Counted from the stretch's first letter, positions 26,330 through 35,471 are shown. The stretch is 64,000 bases of DNA from Pseudodesulfovibrio sp. zrk46 (GCF_012516435.1 NZ_CP051216.1:808001-872000); one strand, 5' to 3'. Numbers and translations: made by a program. Notes: generated by a model not told the origin, from the sequence alone.

Positions 26330-28240
26330 ATGAGCAAACAGCATTTAAGCATTATGGCACAGCAAAACACCGATGCACTTTTTCGGTTTGCCATGTCTGA
26401 AGATGGCATGAAACTCGGCGTTAGTCGGTACTTCCCTCCCAATGGGGGCGAAGGTCCGTCTGTTGAGCTGTTGCGCCGTCAGGTCGCCTCAGCTGGCGTC
26501 CAGCTGCCCATCGATGAAATCGCCGCCAAACAGGTCGTGGAAGCCATTCAGCGGGACGGAGAAATCCGCCGCATGGTCCTCGTCCACGGCATCCCCGCTC
26601 AGGAGCCAAAAAACGCATCGCTCGTTGCTCTGGGCGACTTTGAATACCCCGTATTTCCCGGCGACCGTTTCGCCCGCAAGCACGAACCAAAGCATGCTGC
26701 CGACGGCCAGACCATCGATGGCCGCGTGCTCAAGCCCACACAGGATTTCGAGCCCGAAGACATTGAAGTCACCATGGGCGAAAACGTGGAGCTCGACCCC
26801 CTGACCGAAGCTTACGTCTCTCAGGTCTGGGGCATGGTCCGCTACAAAGATGGTGTCATATCCGTCGACCCCATCCCCACGATTGACGAAGACGCCATTC
26901 AGGTTCGCGGCAACATCCACGGCAAAGATTTTCGCGGGCAGGACATCACCCCCGCCCGTCTCGAAAAAGAGATGCGCGACCTCGGCGTGGTCATCGACAT
27001 CGACTCGGACCGCCTCGACGCCAAGCTGCGACAGGCCCGCGCCAACGGCGTTCCCCTGTTCGATCAGGTCATTGTTGCAGGCAAGCACCCCGTACCGGGC
27101 CGTGATGGCTGGTTTGAATTTCTGGTCTCCTCACGCGAACTTTCCGGTGTGGAAGACGACTCCGGCCGTCTCGACTTCAAGAACCGCGGCACCTACCCCC
27201 TCGTGGAACCGGGTCAGATCGTTGGCCGACTGCACCCGCCCACTCCCGGCGAGGGTGGTATCGATATTTACGGCAAGACCATCCCGGCCCACGGCGGTCA
27301 GGAGCTTCGCATCCATCTTGGTGAGAACGTTCTGGTCCATGAGGACAAGATCACCTACGAGTCCAAGGCGCAGGGCATCCTGGTCATGGAACGCAACGTA
27401 ATCTCCGTCACCGACTGCCTGCTCATCCCCGGCAACGTGGACCTCAACTCGGGTAACGTGAAGCTGGAGCATGGTTCGGTCAAGATTCTCGGCTCAGTAC
27501 AGGCCGGATTCGAGGTCTCCGCCCCCAAACACGTCATTGTCCAAGGCTCTGTTGAGAGTGCGCATGTCTATGCCGGTGGCAACATCGACGTGGGCGGCGG
27601 CATCCTCATGCCGGACGGCGGCAAGATCGAGGCCGAGGGGGATGTGGCTGCCAGCTACACCACCAACGCCAACATCTATGCCGGTGGCAATGTCAAAATT
27701 TCCAACGACATCACCAACTCCTACATCCGCGCCGAAGGCAAACTCATTGCCTATGAGGGTAAGGGACACATTCAGGGTGGTGACATTCAGACGGCCAAGG
27801 GCATGGTGGTCAACGAGATCGGTTCGGACCTCGGCGTCAAAACCAAGGTCGGTCTGGCCATCGAATACGAGAGTGACGATGAGCTCCGTCTGGAACGCGC
27901 CAAGATCAAGGAAGCGATTCAGCGTATCGATGACACGCTGGGTACGGATCCGGCCGAATCTATTCTCATGCGCACGCCGCCCGAGAAACGCCCTGCCGTG
28001 GCCGAAGTGCTCAAGCACCGCATCACACTGGTCAAGCGGCGCAAGGCCCTCAGTGAGCAGATCAACCAGCTCATGCTCAAACGACAGGAAGAGCTCCGCG
28101 GACTCAAGATCAAGGTGTTGCGCCAGGTCCACCCCGGCGTGACCATTTATTTCGGCAACAAGTCTGTCACCACCAAAAAACGCGCCGAGGCCTGTACGAT
28201 CTCGTGGAGTGATTCGCTCCGCCAAATCGTTCTCGACTAG
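26330..28240 (+). CDS. FapA-like (DUF342) protein
   Basis: A 636-residue cytoplasmic protein. An N-terminal unassigned region (1-170) is followed by the FapA/DUF342 core: GEGGIDIYGKTIPAHGG, then a right-handed beta-helix-like stretch (VDLNSGNVKLEHGSVKILGS, VYAGGNIDVGGGI, IYAGGNVKISNDI; about 365-500) and a coiled-coil (about 515-590). FapA-family proteins are linked to cell-surface or flagellar signalling in several Gram-negatives; the name 'flagellar assembly protein A' is historical. No ribosome binding site is seen before the ATG at 26330, and MAQQ at 26354 is an alternative. The next genes encode c-di-GMP proteins, though on the other strand. Confidence 0.8.
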   Translation: MSKQHLSIMAQQNTDALFRFAMSEDGMKLGVSRYFPPNGGEGPSVELLRRQVASAGVQLPIDEIAAKQVVEAIQRDGEIRRMVLVHGIPAQEPKNASLVALGDFEYPVFPGDRFARKHEPKHAADGQTIDGRVLKPTQDFEPEDIEVTMGENVELDPLTEAYVSQVWGMVRYKDGVISVDPIPTIDEDAIQVRGNIHGKDFRGQDITPARLEKEMRDLGVVIDIDSDRLDAKLRQARANGVPLFDQVIVAGKHPVPGRDGWFEFLVSSRELSGVEDDSGRLDFKNRGTYPLVEPGQIVGRLHPPTPGEGGIDIYGKTIPAHGGQELRIHLGENVLVHEDKITYESKAQGILVMERNVISVTDCLLIPGNVDLNSGNVKLEHGSVKILGSVQAGFEVSAPKHVIVQGSVESAHVYAGGNIDVGGGILMPDGGKIEAEGDVAASYTTNANIYAGGNVKISNDITNSYIRAEGKLIAYEGKGHIQGGDIQTAKGMVVNEIGSDLGVKTKVGLAIEYESDDELRLERAKIKEAIQRIDDTLGTDPAESILMRTPPEKRPAVAEVLKHRITLVKRRKALSEQINQLMLKRQEELRGLKIKVLRQVHPGVTIYFGNKSVTTKKRAEACTISWSDSLRQIVLD

Positions 28241-28243
28241 TGC

Positions 28244-28363
28244 GGCTTGCGAGAGCGGCGCATCCGCGTCGTTGCCGAGCGCGAGCCAATCCTCACCGTA
28301 GCGTTGCTACGCCTCCGGTTGTCTCTCGCCCGTCGCCTAGCGGCTGCACCACTCTCGCAAGCC
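28244..28363. repeat. Long imperfect palindrome after the FapA-like gene
   Basis: Outer arms GGCTTGCGAGAG (28244-28255) and CTCTCGCAAGCC (28352-28363) are perfect complements. The centre is a GTAGC-GTT-GCTAC hairpin (28298-28310). The intervening sequence is partly complementary, giving a hairpin of about 120 bases with internal loops. It starts three bases after the stop codon. Confidence 0.6.
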
Positions 28364-28401
28364 TTACGGCGTGGGGATGGCGTTGTTGTTCGGAGCGTCA
28401 G

Positions 28402-28436
28402 GCGGGAACCCGCTGTTGGTGGGCTTTGCCCACCAA
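28402..28436 (+). terminator. Two stacked hairpins, probable terminator of the FapA-like gene
   Basis: GCGGG-AA-CCCGC (28402-28413) is followed by TTGGTGGGC-TTT-GCCCACCAA (28416-28436). A T-rich run comes about 15 bases later. Confidence 0.45.
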
Positions 28437-28484
28437 GGTGCTTAGGGTGTTTATTTTTTGGGGGTGAGGGGGTAGAAGAGGGGT

Positions 28485-28760
28485 ATGGAAAACAGCTATC
28501 GATTTTTTTGCAATACGGACTGTAAGTACTTTCCGTGCCATGAGACCAAGCGGCCGGAGGAATTCAACTGTCTGTTCTGTTTTTGCCCGCTCTATTTCTT
28601 CGAGGACTGTGGGGGCAATTTCAAGATGTTGGACTCCGGGGTCAAGGATTGTACGAACTGCATGATCCCCCACGTTCCCAAAGGGTATGACCATATTTTG
28701 GCCAAGCTCAAGGAGCGTTTTGAGGAGGTGCGAGAAGCGCACGCCAAAGAGTCTGAATAG
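28485..28760 (+). CDS. Cysteine-rich small domain protein
   Basis: A 91-residue soluble protein with the pattern FFCNTDCKYFPCHE, then FNCLFCFCPLYFFEDCGGNF and DCTNCMIPH: ten cysteines that fit the 'cysteine-rich small domain' family, probably a metal or Fe-S site. In some genomes this domain is fused to or sits beside cobalamin-synthesis genes; here the nearest such gene, cobB, is 5 kb away on the other strand. No clear Shine-Dalgarno: GGGGTATGG precedes closely. Confidence 0.75.
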   Translation: MENSYRFFCNTDCKYFPCHETKRPEEFNCLFCFCPLYFFEDCGGNFKMLDSGVKDCTNCMIPHVPKGYDHILAKLKERFEEVREAHAKESE

Positions 28761-28789
28761 CGGATTCGCCCGTATCTTTTTCAAAATGA

Positions 28790-28825
28790 AAAACGCCCGT
28801 TCTGCATTATGCGGAACGGGCGTTT
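28790..28825. terminator. Bidirectional terminator
   Basis: AAACGCCCGTTCTGC pairs with GCGGAACGGGCGTTT (one G/T wobble) around ATTAT between convergent genes. Confidence 0.85.
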
Positions 28826-28853
28826 GTTGTATCTGTCGTATTTGGGCCAGACC

Positions 28854-29330
28854 TTAGGTGCGAGGCTGGGTGCATTTGAAGCCACGGCCCGTGGAGAACG
28901 GGGAGTGGGTGATGTAATATTCGAACTCCCGAGTGAGACGTTTTTTCTCGCTGGACAAACGGCGGGCCTGATCTTCAAGCCCGAGGTCCACGTCCTGAAA
29001 ACGGGACAGGGAAATGAACACGTTTTTGACCCGGGCCAGCTCGGTCTGCTGATCCTGCTTCCAGTAGTAGTAGGCGAGAATCTTGGCCGCGCTTTTGATG
29101 TTGTCCTTGGGGAACGGCAGGCGGCGGTCATCAAGCAGTTCAGAGTCGGTCTCCACATTTTCCACCAGCGGGAGCACTTTAAGCATGACCTGCTTGGAAC
29201 GCTGAAGAGATTCAGAGCTGATGCGGTACACGGTCCGCTTGGAGCGACCTTGTATAAATTTGATCAAGTAAAGCAGGGCAGTCAGGGCGATCAGCCCAAT
29301 CCATATTTCCATATCCAGAATATCAAACAT
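28854..29330 (-). CDS. Membrane-anchored hypothetical protein of the PilZ/HD-GYP operon
   Basis: A 158-residue protein with one N-terminal membrane helix (about residues 8-26) and a basic/charged cytoplasmic or periplasmic domain rich in K, R, E and Q. I do not recognise a family. It begins 4 bases after the HD-GYP gene stop, so it is the third gene of the PilZ/HD-GYP operon and may work with them. An ATG at 29312 is an alternative start. Confidence 0.65.
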   Translation of the reverse strand: MFDILDMEIWIGLIALTALLYLIKFIQGRSKRTVYRISSESLQRSKQVMLKVLPLVENVETDSELLDDRRLPFPKDNIKSAAKILAYYYWKQDQQTELARVKNVFISLSRFQDVDLGLEDQARRLSSEKKRLTREFEYYITHSPFSTGRGFKCTQPRT

Positions 29331-29334
29331 AAGA

Positions 29335-30543
29335 CTATCTCGTGCGGGTCAAATACGGTTTAAGGTTGATACGATAATCGGTCGGGTCCGCACATTCAAG
29401 TATTTCGAGATTCTCATCTCCGACAGCCTGACGAGCGGCGAGATCCACCAGCTCCGAGGGGATGGGGCGCAGATCCTGGTCCAGAATAATTTTGATTTTG
29501 GGCATAAGCGGCAGATTGGGATTGGACTCGTAGACCACCCCATAGAAGCCGGTGCTGAGTTTGACCAGTGAGCCGGACGGGAAGATGCCCAGACACTTGA
29601 TGAAGAGCTGGACCTCCAACGGGTCAAAGGCCTGATCGCGCATGCCGTACATGATGGCCAGCGCCTTGTTGGGCAGGATGGCATCCTTGTACGAACGATC
29701 GCTGGTCAAAGCGTCATAGACATCTGCCAGACTGATGATGCGTGCCAGGGCCGAAGTGTCGGAGCGGTGCCGGTTGGCCGGGTAGCCCTTGCCGTTGAAT
29801 TTCTCGTGGTGATCGCGCACGGCCTCGAGCACATCCTCGGGCACATCGCCCTGCCTCTTGAGGATATCGTAGCCATACTGCGGATGCCTTTTGATCTCTT
29901 CAAATTCGGCAGAGGAAAGTCGGGCGCGTTTGTTGATGATGCGTTCGGGCACGGCGGTTTTTCCCAGATCATGCATCATGCCTGCCACGCCGAGGCGGGT
30001 CAGCTCGTCGCGGCTCAAACCTAGAAATTCGCCAAAGACCACGGCAATGGCCGACACATTGATGCAGTGCCCGTAGGTATAGTCGTCATACTGCGCGAGC
30101 TTGGAAAGACAGAGTAGTGTGTCAGGGTTGCGGACTGCGGAATTCACAATCCCGTCCACGGTTTCCACCGTGCCTTCGAAGTCCACCTTACGCCCCATCT
30201 TGGCGTCGTTGATGAGACGGTGGGCGTGGTTCATGGCGCTCTTGTAAGCGCGGTCCGCCACTTCGATTTCCTTGTCGAAGGGCACCCGCTCCTTGATGGG
30301 CGCATCCTTCATGCGGTCCGCAAGGATGGCATCCAGCCGCTTCTCCAGCGGCTCGCCCGGGACTTCCACTTCCACAAAGGCGTGCTGATACCCCTGCTCG
30401 CGCATCAGCTTCAGGTGTGCTTCGGATTTGATCGGTCCCGGCTGGGTATAGAGATTCGGAAGGTGCTCCCACAAGGAGCTCGACATCTGCACAACTTCCA
30501 TACCCGGACGGAGATCATCTATGGCGAGCTTCTTAATCATCAA
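29335..30543 (-). CDS. HD-GYP phosphodiesterase (c-di-GMP)
   Basis: A 402-residue protein predicted to hydrolyse c-di-GMP to pGpG or GMP. The N-terminal 90 residues (DDLRPGMEVVQ) are a DUF3391-like module. The HD-GYP core (about 140-310) has MMHDLGK with the HD dyad, RHPQYGYDIL, and the GYP motif HHEKFNGKGYP. All diagnostic residues are intact, so activity is likely. It follows the PilZ gene by 15 bases. Start codons at 30543 and 30540 are both ATG. Confidence 0.9.
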   Translation of the reverse strand: MMIKKLAIDDLRPGMEVVQMSSSLWEHLPNLYTQPGPIKSEAHLKLMREQGYQHAFVEVEVPGEPLEKRLDAILADRMKDAPIKERVPFDKEIEVADRAYKSAMNHAHRLINDAKMGRKVDFEGTVETVDGIVNSAVRNPDTLLCLSKLAQYDDYTYGHCINVSAIAVVFGEFLGLSRDELTRLGVAGMMHDLGKTAVPERIINKRARLSSAEFEEIKRHPQYGYDILKRQGDVPEDVLEAVRDHHEKFNGKGYPANRHRSDTSALARIISLADVYDALTSDRSYKDAILPNKALAIMYGMRDQAFDPLEVQLFIKCLGIFPSGSLVKLSTGFYGVVYESNPNLPLMPKIKIILDQDLRPIPSELVDLAARQAVGDENLEILECADPTDYRINLKPYLTRTR

Positions 30544-30558
30544 ACAAATCCGTCAGTG

Positions 30559-31257
30559 CTAGGAAGTAAGGCGTGCTATCTTTTCCAGATAACCCTGAAT
30601 GGTCGCCATTTCGTCTTTGGTTATGTCGAGGAACATGCAACCCAGTGAGACAATCCCCTTTTCATGGGATATATTCTTGATCGCTATGGCCACTTTCATC
30701 TCACCGAAATTACCCAGATTCATAGACACAATCAGGGCGTCATCCACCTTGAGACGCTGAATCAGATTCCGCTTGTCGGCACGGGCCGCGATCTTACAGC
30801 CGGTCTCTGACACGTTGACCACCATGCACTCCACATGGTCATCCGTAGCGTGCAGTTCGCTGTCGATGTTGCAGTTCATACGCGACGTACGCCTGAGGGC
30901 AAGCCGTTCGATGACGTCGGGATATTCAAAAAAGATCAGTGATGCAGGCGAAGTGATTGCACTCTGCACATTGGCCTTGAAGCCGTAGACCGTTCCCTTG
31001 TGCACATACTTGAGGATGACCTGCCCGCCGTATGAGAGGTCGCGCCGCACAGCCGAAGGCAGACGCACCTTGGCGATGATGTAGTCGTAGGGATCAAAAC
31101 CGACGATCTTGCCCCGGTAGCTCTGAGACACGCCGGGAAGACGGAGAATAACCTCCTTACCCGGTGTCACATCGAGCTGCACGCCCGGAATACGGGTAAT
31201 CTTGGACTCCTCGGGAGCAGAAGAGTTCGGCTTGGCAGGTGCGGCTTCAGACGGCAT
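30559..31257 (-). CDS. PilZ domain c-di-GMP effector (YcgR-like)
   Basis: A 232-residue cytoplasmic protein. The N-terminal part (about 25-110) resembles the YcgR flagellar-brake domain. The C-terminal PilZ domain (about 115-225) has the c-di-GMP motifs RRTSR (RxxxR) and NVSETGCKI (N-x-S-x-x-G). It should bind c-di-GMP, perhaps to act on motility. First gene of a three-gene operon with an HD-GYP enzyme that would lower its ligand. Confidence 0.88.
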   Translation of the reverse strand: MPSEAAPAKPNSSAPEESKITRIPGVQLDVTPGKEVILRLPGVSQSYRGKIVGFDPYDYIIAKVRLPSAVRRDLSYGGQVILKYVHKGTVYGFKANVQSAITSPASLIFFEYPDVIERLALRRTSRMNCNIDSELHATDDHVECMVVNVSETGCKIAARADKRNLIQRLKVDDALIVSMNLGNFGEMKVAIAIKNISHEKGIVSLGCMFLDITKDEMATIQGYLEKIARLTS

Positions 31258-31474
31258 ATTTCCTTCTAGTCCGGTTCCGGTTCAGGCAATGGACGCAGCA
31301 CAGGCATTACCCTTTGCTGCGTCAAATAACTTCATAACGAATCCAATAACACGTTTATTAAAAATATAAAGAAGAATACCCGAAATCGCCGTCTCCTGTC
31401 GATAGGAGGTTTTCCTGAATCCTCACATTGCGTTTACACCCGCCCGGAATCTTTTCCGATCTTTTTTGTCAGCA

Positions 31475-32032
31475 TTAAAAGACCACGGCCTCGAACCAGA
31501 GGATGGTGGTTGCCGGGTCCTTCCACGCGTCGCGATCCAACCCGGCCTTGACGCAGGTCTGGGCCAGAAATGTCTCGCGATCCCACTTCCACTCCACAGG
31601 CACCTGCGGCAGGAGCAGACCGGAGCGGCCGTCACGGGACATGATCAGACCGTGGCGACCGATCTCCACCAGTTCCGGGTCGGGACAGACATCAATGGGC
31701 GAAAGGATGGAAATTTCATAGTCGAGCGCATCGAAGTCGTGCTCGGTCACGGGCGGGAAACGGGGATCGCGAAAGGCCGCGTTCTGCGCCATGTCCCAGA
31801 CAGTGCGGAAGAGTTCGCCTGAGCCCTGCACATTACCGATGCAGCCGCGCAGGTGACCGCCGATCTTGAGGGTGACGAACGCGCCCAACTGTTCGCGCAG
31901 TTTCTCCGTGGGCGGTTCCGGCGGGCCAAAGGGACCGTCCGAAGGATTGAGGCCAAAGGAGACGGACTGGACCACCAGCTCCTTGAGGTACGCCTTTTCT
32001 TCATCGGTTATTTCAAAGCGGAAATCGGACAC
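31475..32032 (-). CDS. amrA: AMMECR1 domain protein (AmmeMemoRadiSam system protein A)
   Basis: A 185-residue AMMECR1-fold protein: FVTLKIGGHLRGCIGNV (LRGCIG, the signature), then AFRDPRFPPV and LDYEISILSP. In many prokaryotes it is encoded with a MEMO protein and a radical-SAM protein; neither is here. The function is unknown. The start is GTG at 32032 with AAGGAG upstream, 2 bases after the MFS gene stop, so it is the last gene of the TPR-cobB-MFS operon. No T-run terminator is obvious after it. Confidence 0.85.
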   Translation of the reverse strand: MSDFRFEITDEEKAYLKELVVQSVSFGLNPSDGPFGPPEPPTEKLREQLGAFVTLKIGGHLRGCIGNVQGSGELFRTVWDMAQNAAFRDPRFPPVTEHDFDALDYEISILSPIDVCPDPELVEIGRHGLIMSRDGRSGLLLPQVPVEWKWDRETFLAQTCVKAGLDRDAWKDPATTILWFEAVVF

Positions 32033-32034
32033 GG

Positions 32035-33312
32035 CTACTCCTTGTGTTTGACGGCGGGCGGCACGAACATCATGCCCGCCAGCCCGAGGACGAACAGCAC
32101 GATCACGGACGACATGCCCACGCGCTGGCTGCCCGATGCCAGGGTCAGCCACCCTACCAGAAGCGGACCCATGAATGAGGTCAGTTTGCCGGACAGGGCG
32201 AACAGGCCGAACATCTCACCGCGCAACTCCGGCGGGGCCACCCGCGCCAGATAGGAACGGCTCGAAGCCTGAACCGGCCCTACGAATATACCCACGGCCA
32301 GCCCGAAAATCCAGAACAGGGTCAGGCTCTCTACAGTAAGGATGAGCCCGCAACACAAGGTCAGCCCCGCGAGGGAGACGAGAATAGTCTTGCGCGGCCC
32401 CACCTTGTCGTCCATCCACGCGAATCCGGCTGCGCCGAGCCCGGCAGTGACGTTGAGCCCGATGCCGAAGATGATGACCTCGCTGGGCGACATGCCAAAG
32501 GTGCCCGCCGCATAGATGCCGCCAAAGGCGAACATGGTGGTCAGGCCGTCATTATAGAGCATGCGGGCCAGCAAAAAGATGGCGATATCCTTGTAGTCAC
32601 GCACATGGCGCAGGGAGTTCCTGACCTGCGACACGCCCAGCCCCATGGCGGTGCCGAGAGGAACGCCTGTGGACTGTCGATCACAGGAGAGAAAAAAAAG
32701 CGGCAGACAAAAGACCAGATACCAGCACGCCGTCAGGGGCATGACCGCCCGTACGTGCATGGCCTGCTCTCGCGGCACACCGAACCACGCCCCCTGCTCC
32801 ACAAAGCCGTACAGGGCAATGATGAGCAGGACCAGACCTCCGGCATAGCCCAGCCCCCAGCCCCAACCGGACCAGCGGCCTATGCTCTTATCGTCGGCCA
32901 GATCGGGCAGCATGGCGTTGTAAAAAATCATGGCATATTCAGAGCCGATAGTGCCCAGCCCGGCCAGCAGCAGAGCGAGCCAGACAAAGGAAGGATCTGG
33001 CTGCACGAACCAGAGCAATCCGGTGCAGAGGATGCACAGCGCGGTAAACACGGCCAGCCACGGTTTGCGCCTGCCGGTGTGGTCGGCAACCGCGCCGAGC
33101 AGCGGCCCGCCCAAGCCGATGAGGAGCCCTGCCGCGCCCATCATGTTGCCCCACATGGCAGTGCCAAGGGTCTCGTTCTCCGCCACTGCCCGGGCAAAGA
33201 ATGCGGCAAAGACAAAGGTCTGTACCAAGGCGGCAAAGCCGGAATTAGCCCAGTCGTAGAGAGCCCAGGCCGCGAGGCCGCGCCGGGAAGAGGAAGAGAT
33301 ATCGGAAGTCAC
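32035..33312 (-). CDS. MFS transporter (UMF1/Atg22-like)
   Basis: A 425-residue membrane protein with about 12 helices. LAAWALYDWANSGFAALVQTFVF at the N terminus and ADHTGRRKPW in the first cytoplasmic loop fit the UMF1 (Atg22-like) MFS subgroup, whose bacterial substrates are unknown. It lies between cobB and the AMMECR1 gene (9 and 2 bases apart). A link to corrinoids or amino acids is speculation. Confidence 0.85.
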   Translation of the reverse strand: MTSDISSSSRRGLAAWALYDWANSGFAALVQTFVFAAFFARAVAENETLGTAMWGNMMGAAGLLIGLGGPLLGAVADHTGRRKPWLAVFTALCILCTGLLWFVQPDPSFVWLALLLAGLGTIGSEYAMIFYNAMLPDLADDKSIGRWSGWGWGLGYAGGLVLLIIALYGFVEQGAWFGVPREQAMHVRAVMPLTACWYLVFCLPLFFLSCDRQSTGVPLGTAMGLGVSQVRNSLRHVRDYKDIAIFLLARMLYNDGLTTMFAFGGIYAAGTFGMSPSEVIIFGIGLNVTAGLGAAGFAWMDDKVGPRKTILVSLAGLTLCCGLILTVESLTLFWIFGLAVGIFVGPVQASSRSYLARVAPPELRGEMFGLFALSGKLTSFMGPLLVGWLTLASGSQRVGMSSVIVLFVLGLAGMMFVPPAVKHKE

Positions 33313-33321
33313 GCTGTTCGC

Positions 33322-34716
33322 CTATTCGGATTCCACGCTATCGCGGCACGCCTGCACAAAGGCCTCGGCCACACCGGGACAGCTGCCGAAGTGCAGATGG
33401 ACGTATGACCCAAGCGTATTGCCCTGCAGGAATCCTTCGGGGTGATGAATGGGCCCTTTACGGCCGCTCATGGAATAGATGGTCGTGGTGGTGGTCAAAT
33501 CCGCATCCGTCTGGATGGCGGAGTAGTGAAATTCGTGTCCGCGAGCCGTGGTGCCAGTGTCTCCGACGGGACCGGGACCGAGGGTGACCACCTCACGGTA
33601 GCCCAGAGCTCGAAACCGCTGGCCCATCTCGGCACGGAACGGAAAGACTCCGGCCATGGCATACCGGCCGCGCTGGGTGATGATGTCGCTCATCAGATAC
33701 ATGAACCCGCCGCATTCGGCATAGACGGGCTTGCCCGAATCGCAGAAGTCCTTGATCTCGCGCCGCAGCTTGTTGTTCTGGCCCAGCTCGAAGGCGTATA
33801 GCTCAGGATAGCCCCCGCCGATATACAGCCCGTCCAGATTGTCAGGCAGACGCGGGTCATCAATGGGAGAAAATTCCACCAGTCGGGCCCCAGCCTCGCG
33901 CAGGAGCCGGAGGTTCTCTTCATAATAGAAGCAGAAGGCCGCATCCCGGGCCACACCGATGGTGACCGAACCGATACCGGGCACAGGCTCGAAGGGCGGC
34001 AGAATATCCGTGTCAGGCAGAGCCTCCAGCAACGCGTCGATATCCAACCCGGATTCCACCCAATCAGCCAGCCGCTGATAACGGTCGGAGTCGGGCTCTT
34101 CCTCTTCGGCTGTCACCAGCCCCAGATGGCGGGACGGCGTGGCGATTTCCTCATCACGTCCGAGGCAACCCAGCACCGGAACATCCGGCAGCAGAGACAT
34201 GGCCTCTTTCAAAAGGTCAGCGTGGTTCTCACTCCCCACCCGATTGAAGATCACGCCTGCGATGTTCACGTCTGAATCGAAATTCGCATACCCGGACACC
34301 AGCGCAGCCGCGGAGCGGGCCATGGAGCGGGCGTCCACGACCAGAATGACGGGCAGGCCAAGGATCTTGGCGATCTGAGCGGTGGAGCCTTCATCGCGGG
34401 TGCCGGAGATGCCGTCGAACAACCCCATGACACCCTCCACCACGGCCACGTCACATCCGGTGCCGTAGCGGTTGAAGATGTCCGCATTAATGGTCTCGTC
34501 GAGCATCCAGCCGTCGAGGTTATGACTGGGAACAGGTTTGCCGTCGCGGGCGCACGCCTGACCGTGATGGCCGGGGTCGATAAAGTCCGGGCCGCACTTG
34601 AAAGGCTGCACCGCCAGGCCACGCCGGGCAAGGGAAGACATCAGCCCCAGAGAGACCGAGGTCTTGCCGCATCCACTTTGCGTACCTGCTATGACAAAAG
34701 CCTTGATGGTGCTCAT
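33322..34716 (-). CDS. cobB: Cobyrinate a,c-diamide synthase
   Basis: A 464-residue enzyme that amidates the a and c side chains of cobyrinate using glutamine and ATP; it is CbiA in the anaerobic route. The P-loop-like GTQSGCGKTSVSLGL is at residues 9-23, FKCGPDFIDPGHH follows, and the glutaminase Cys lies in YAECGGFMYL (about residue 333) with GSYVHLHFG near the end. Start ATG 34716 with AGGGGA upstream. It follows the TPR gene by 14 bases. Confidence 0.95.
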   Translation of the reverse strand: MSTIKAFVIAGTQSGCGKTSVSLGLMSSLARRGLAVQPFKCGPDFIDPGHHGQACARDGKPVPSHNLDGWMLDETINADIFNRYGTGCDVAVVEGVMGLFDGISGTRDEGSTAQIAKILGLPVILVVDARSMARSAAALVSGYANFDSDVNIAGVIFNRVGSENHADLLKEAMSLLPDVPVLGCLGRDEEIATPSRHLGLVTAEEEEPDSDRYQRLADWVESGLDIDALLEALPDTDILPPFEPVPGIGSVTIGVARDAAFCFYYEENLRLLREAGARLVEFSPIDDPRLPDNLDGLYIGGGYPELYAFELGQNNKLRREIKDFCDSGKPVYAECGGFMYLMSDIITQRGRYAMAGVFPFRAEMGQRFRALGYREVVTLGPGPVGDTGTTARGHEFHYSAIQTDADLTTTTTIYSMSGRKGPIHHPEGFLQGNTLGSYVHLHFGSCPGVAEAFVQACRDSVESE

Positions 34717-34730
34717 GCGTTCCCCTGGTG

Positions 34731-35471
34731 CTAGACCAGTCCCTTCTTGGCCAGATAGACCAGCATCTTTTTGCCTTCCACATGATCCGACTTCAACGCC
34801 AGACACTTGTTCAAGGCTTCGCTGCACTTGGCCCACTCTTCTCGCTCGAACTGGGCACGAGCCAGATTGTACCAGAGGTTCTCGTCTTCCTGAGTCAGCT
34901 CCAGCGCACGCTTGTAATAGTCCACGGCCTGACCGAGGAGCTTCTTCTTGCGCAGGGCAATGCCGTACTCGTTGAAGAGATGCTTGTGCTCATCCTCAAA
35001 GGCGGATTCAATTTTGATGATGCGGTCAAAGACCTTCTGCGCCTTTTCCTTCTCATCCCGGGCCAGCAGACACAGGCCGATACCGAAGTTGGCGCGCACG
35101 TTCTGCTCGTCCAGATTCAGGGCGTTGGCGTACTCGTACTCGGCGGTAAAATTCTCGCCGCGCTTGCGGAACTTATCGCCACGGGCAACAGACTTTTGCA
35201 CCTTGCGCAGGTTGCCGATAACTTCATTATAGAGCTGCGGCATGGGAAGGTAGTCCGAGAGCAGCTCTTCCTTGGTAATATCAACGACCTCGCCAAAGGG
35301 AACATTCTTGTTGTTCAACCCCTGCAACTGAACGATATCCTCGTCCACCTGCCTGGCATAGTAGGTAGCGGTCTGCTTGACGCGTCTGGCCGTGGTGCCG
35401 GTGCCGATCTTGGCCATGCGCTCTATGGAGAAGACGCCTTCAATGAGGCCGTCAGTAGTGATCTTGTTCAT
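34731..35471 (-). CDS. TPR repeat protein
   Basis: A 246-residue soluble protein. The first 90 residues (ARRVKQTATYYARQ, DIVQLQGLNNKNV) are not recognised. Residues about 95-240 contain three to four tetratricopeptide-like units, such as FTAEYEYANALNLDEQNVRA and AVDYYKRALELTQEDENLWYNLARAQFE. It is probably a protein-protein adaptor. First gene of the TPR-cobB-MFS-AMMECR1 operon. The upstream region holds an ATTGGGCCAAT palindrome. Confidence 0.75.
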   Translation of the reverse strand: MNKITTDGLIEGVFSIERMAKIGTGTTARRVKQTATYYARQVDEDIVQLQGLNNKNVPFGEVVDITKEELLSDYLPMPQLYNEVIGNLRKVQKSVARGDKFRKRGENFTAEYEYANALNLDEQNVRANFGIGLCLLARDEKEKAQKVFDRIIKIESAFEDEHKHLFNEYGIALRKKKLLGQAVDYYKRALELTQEDENLWYNLARAQFEREEWAKCSEALNKCLALKSDHVEGKKMLVYLAKKGLV

